Below are positions 4,675 to 5,849 of a stretch of 5,849 bases of DNA, piece after piece. This DNA comes from an uncultured Microcoleaceae cyanobacterium (GTDB lineage Bacteria; Cyanobacteriota; Cyanobacteriia; Cyanobacteriales; Microcoleaceae). The stretch lies in assembly GCA_938083405.1 (NCBI GenBank), contig CALKCV010000263.1, positions 1 through 5,849 of the forward strand, written 5' to 3'. The notes beneath the pieces were generated by a model, which ran no database searches, was not told the origin of the DNA, and was given only the letters and a program-made list of their open reading frames with translations. Each line of letters starts with the position of its first letter. The stretch's first letter is position 1. Position numbers and translations under genes: made by a program.

Positions 4675-5849
4675 ATGAACTTACGCAGTCTGATACCGCT
4701 ATTCGACCCCGACGTTCGGGAATGGGGAATGGAAGCCCGCTTATTACGCTGGTTAACTTTTCTCTGGTTATTCATAGGATTGATAGTATTATTTTCCGCG
4801 TCTTATGCCTCGGGCAGCGTCGAACGCGGAGATGGTCTCTACTACTTCAAGCGACAACTGATTTGGGTTGTAGTCGGCATGATGGGATTCAATTTTGTTA
4901 TTTATACCCCCATCTCTAAAATGTTGCAGGCAGCGAAAGTGGGACTCGCGGTCGTATTAGTATTGCTGTGCTTGACCTTAGTTCCCGGACTGGGAACCAC
5001 TATCAACGGTGCCACCCGCTGGATATCTGTTGGCGGCATTCTCATTCAGCCTTCTGAATTGATGAAACCCTTTCTCGTACTCCAAAGCGCCCGTTTTTTC
5101 GGTCGATGGGACCGGCTGAGTTGGACGGTTCGCTTAATTTGGCTGGGAATCTTTGGTTTAGTGCTGTCAACAATTTTGCTCGAACCAAATCTCAGTACCA
5201 CCGCCCTTTGCGGCATGACTTTATGGTTGATAGCAATGGCTGCAGGATTGCCTTACTCTTATCTGGGAGGAACGGCTTTAGGAGGGGTGCTGACAGCTAC
5301 TCTGAGTATCAGTATTAAGGAATATCAACGACGGCGGGTTTTGTCTTTTATGAACCCTTGGGCGGATCCTATCAATGATGGTTATCAATTAATCCAAAGT
5401 CTGCTTGCGGTTGGTTCTGGGGGCGTTTGGGGAACTGGTTTGGGTTTATCCCAGCAAAAATTGTATTTTCTACCGATTCAATATAGCGATTTTATCTTTT
5501 CTGTATATGCGGAAGAGTTTGGCTTGGTGGGTGGTTTGGTATTGTTGTTTTTGTTGAGCGCTTATGCAACTTTAGCTTTGAGAGTTGCGATTAAAGCTAG
5601 TCGAATAGAACATAAACTCGTAGCGATCGGGGTGATGGTGGTGATGGTGGGGCAGTCGCTATTAAATATTGGCGTTGCTACTGGTGCTTTGCCTACTACT
5701 GGTTTGCCTCTGCCGCTGTTTAGTTATGGGGGCAGTTCGATGATCGGTAGTTTGTTGTTAGCGGGGTTGTCGATCAGAGTAGCGAGGGATAGCAGCCAAG
5801 CCCAGGTGGTGTTTATTGATGGCGATCGCCTCGATCGCAGCCGCCGGCG
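4675..5849 (+). CDS. ftsW: FtsW, SEDS-family peptidoglycan polymerase of the divisome, 3'-partial
   Basis: 391 codons are open to the right edge with no stop. FtsW polymerises lipid II into glycan strands at the septum together with a class B PBP. Seen: a polar N-terminus MNLRSLIPLFDPDVREWG, then LLRWLTFLWLFIGLIVLFSASY (23-44), YYFKRQLIW (56-64), NGATRWISVGG and IQPSELMKP (111-132), EPNLST (170-175), the large periplasmic loop RRRVLSFMNPWADP...GYQLIQS (219-242), GSGGVWGTGLG (247-257), LPIQYSDFIFSVYAEEFG (266-283), ATGALPTTGLPLPLFSYGGSSM (335-356). By family alignment, Asp272 in SDFIFS is the likely catalytic aspartate. The region before it reads PIQYS where many bacteria have PE(A/S)HT, which I believe is a cyanobacterial form. 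The start is chosen because the N-terminus matches the cyanobacterial family; no Shine-Dalgarno precedes it. The length suggests only a short C-terminal tail is missing. FtsW is favoured over RodA by overall similarity to cyanobacterial FtsW. Confidence 0.95.
   Translation, partial: MNLRSLIPLFDPDVREWGMEARLLRWLTFLWLFIGLIVLFSASYASGSVERGDGLYYFKRQLIWVVVGMMGFNFVIYTPISKMLQAAKVGLAVVLVLLCLTLVPGLGTTINGATRWISVGGILIQPSELMKPFLVLQSARFFGRWDRLSWTVRLIWLGIFGLVLSTILLEPNLSTTALCGMTLWLIAMAAGLPYSYLGGTALGGVLTATLSISIKEYQRRRVLSFMNPWADPINDGYQLIQSLLAVGSGGVWGTGLGLSQQKLYFLPIQYSDFIFSVYAEEFGLVGGLVLLFLLSAYATLALRVAIKASRIEHKLVAIGVMVVMVGQSLLNIGVATGALPTTGLPLPLFSYGGSSMIGSLLLAGLSIRVARDSSQAQVVFIDGDRLDRSRR

Noticed and set aside
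4722..5318. Short plus-strand open frames in another frame within ftsW
   Set aside because: The full ftsW frame covers this region with all family motifs; the shorter frames are shadows.

Overview
The window looks like the chromosome of a filamentous cyanobacterium, possibly an Oscillatoria/Microcoleus-type organism. The evidence is six exact HIP1 octamers (GCGATCGC) in 5.85 kb, a heptanucleotide STRR tandem array, an intergenic element built on an AGAAACCCGG hairpin, a cyanobacterial-style PEP-CTERM protein, and an FtsW whose sequence resembles cyanobacterial forms. The genus is an inference.

Layout, left to right. (1) Positions 1-2439 (+) hold the 3' part of a large membrane-anchored WD40 protein. 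The reading frame is open to the left edge, so the N-terminal domain lies outside the window. It has a membrane helix, a coiled coil, a helical linker, and 14 WD40 blades plus a degenerate 15th. The blades split 7+7, and the split coincides with a codon switch. (2) Positions 2440-2652 are a convergent intergenic region with a small hairpin and a weak A-tract/T-tract hairpin that may act as a terminator. (3) Positions 2653-2964 (-) encode a 103-residue PEP-CTERM protein with an unusual acidic tail after the sorting signal. It is driven by a near-consensus sigma-70 promoter and has a good ribosome binding site. (4) Positions 2965-3534 are a divergent intergenic region rich in repeats: an AT-only palindrome, a roughly 105-bp MITE-like element with perfect 11-bp inverted ends, and six heptamers ending 11 bp before the next start codon. 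(5) Positions 3535-4488 (+) encode a compact, diverged PiT-type (phosphate transporter family) membrane protein. (6) Positions 4489-4674 hold a solo copy of the MITE end and a nested C6/G6 hairpin repeat. (7) Positions 4675-5849 (+) are ftsW, the SEDS peptidoglycan polymerase of division, which runs off the right edge.

The genes do not form an obvious operon or a single pathway; each is separated by repeat-bearing spacers. No defence island, CRISPR array, RNA gene or transposase is visible. The most unusual items are the PEP-CTERM protein with its tail, the altered signature residues of the PiT-like protein, the two-propeller codon signature in the WD40 gene, and the concentration of related inverted-repeat ends around the PiT-like gene.
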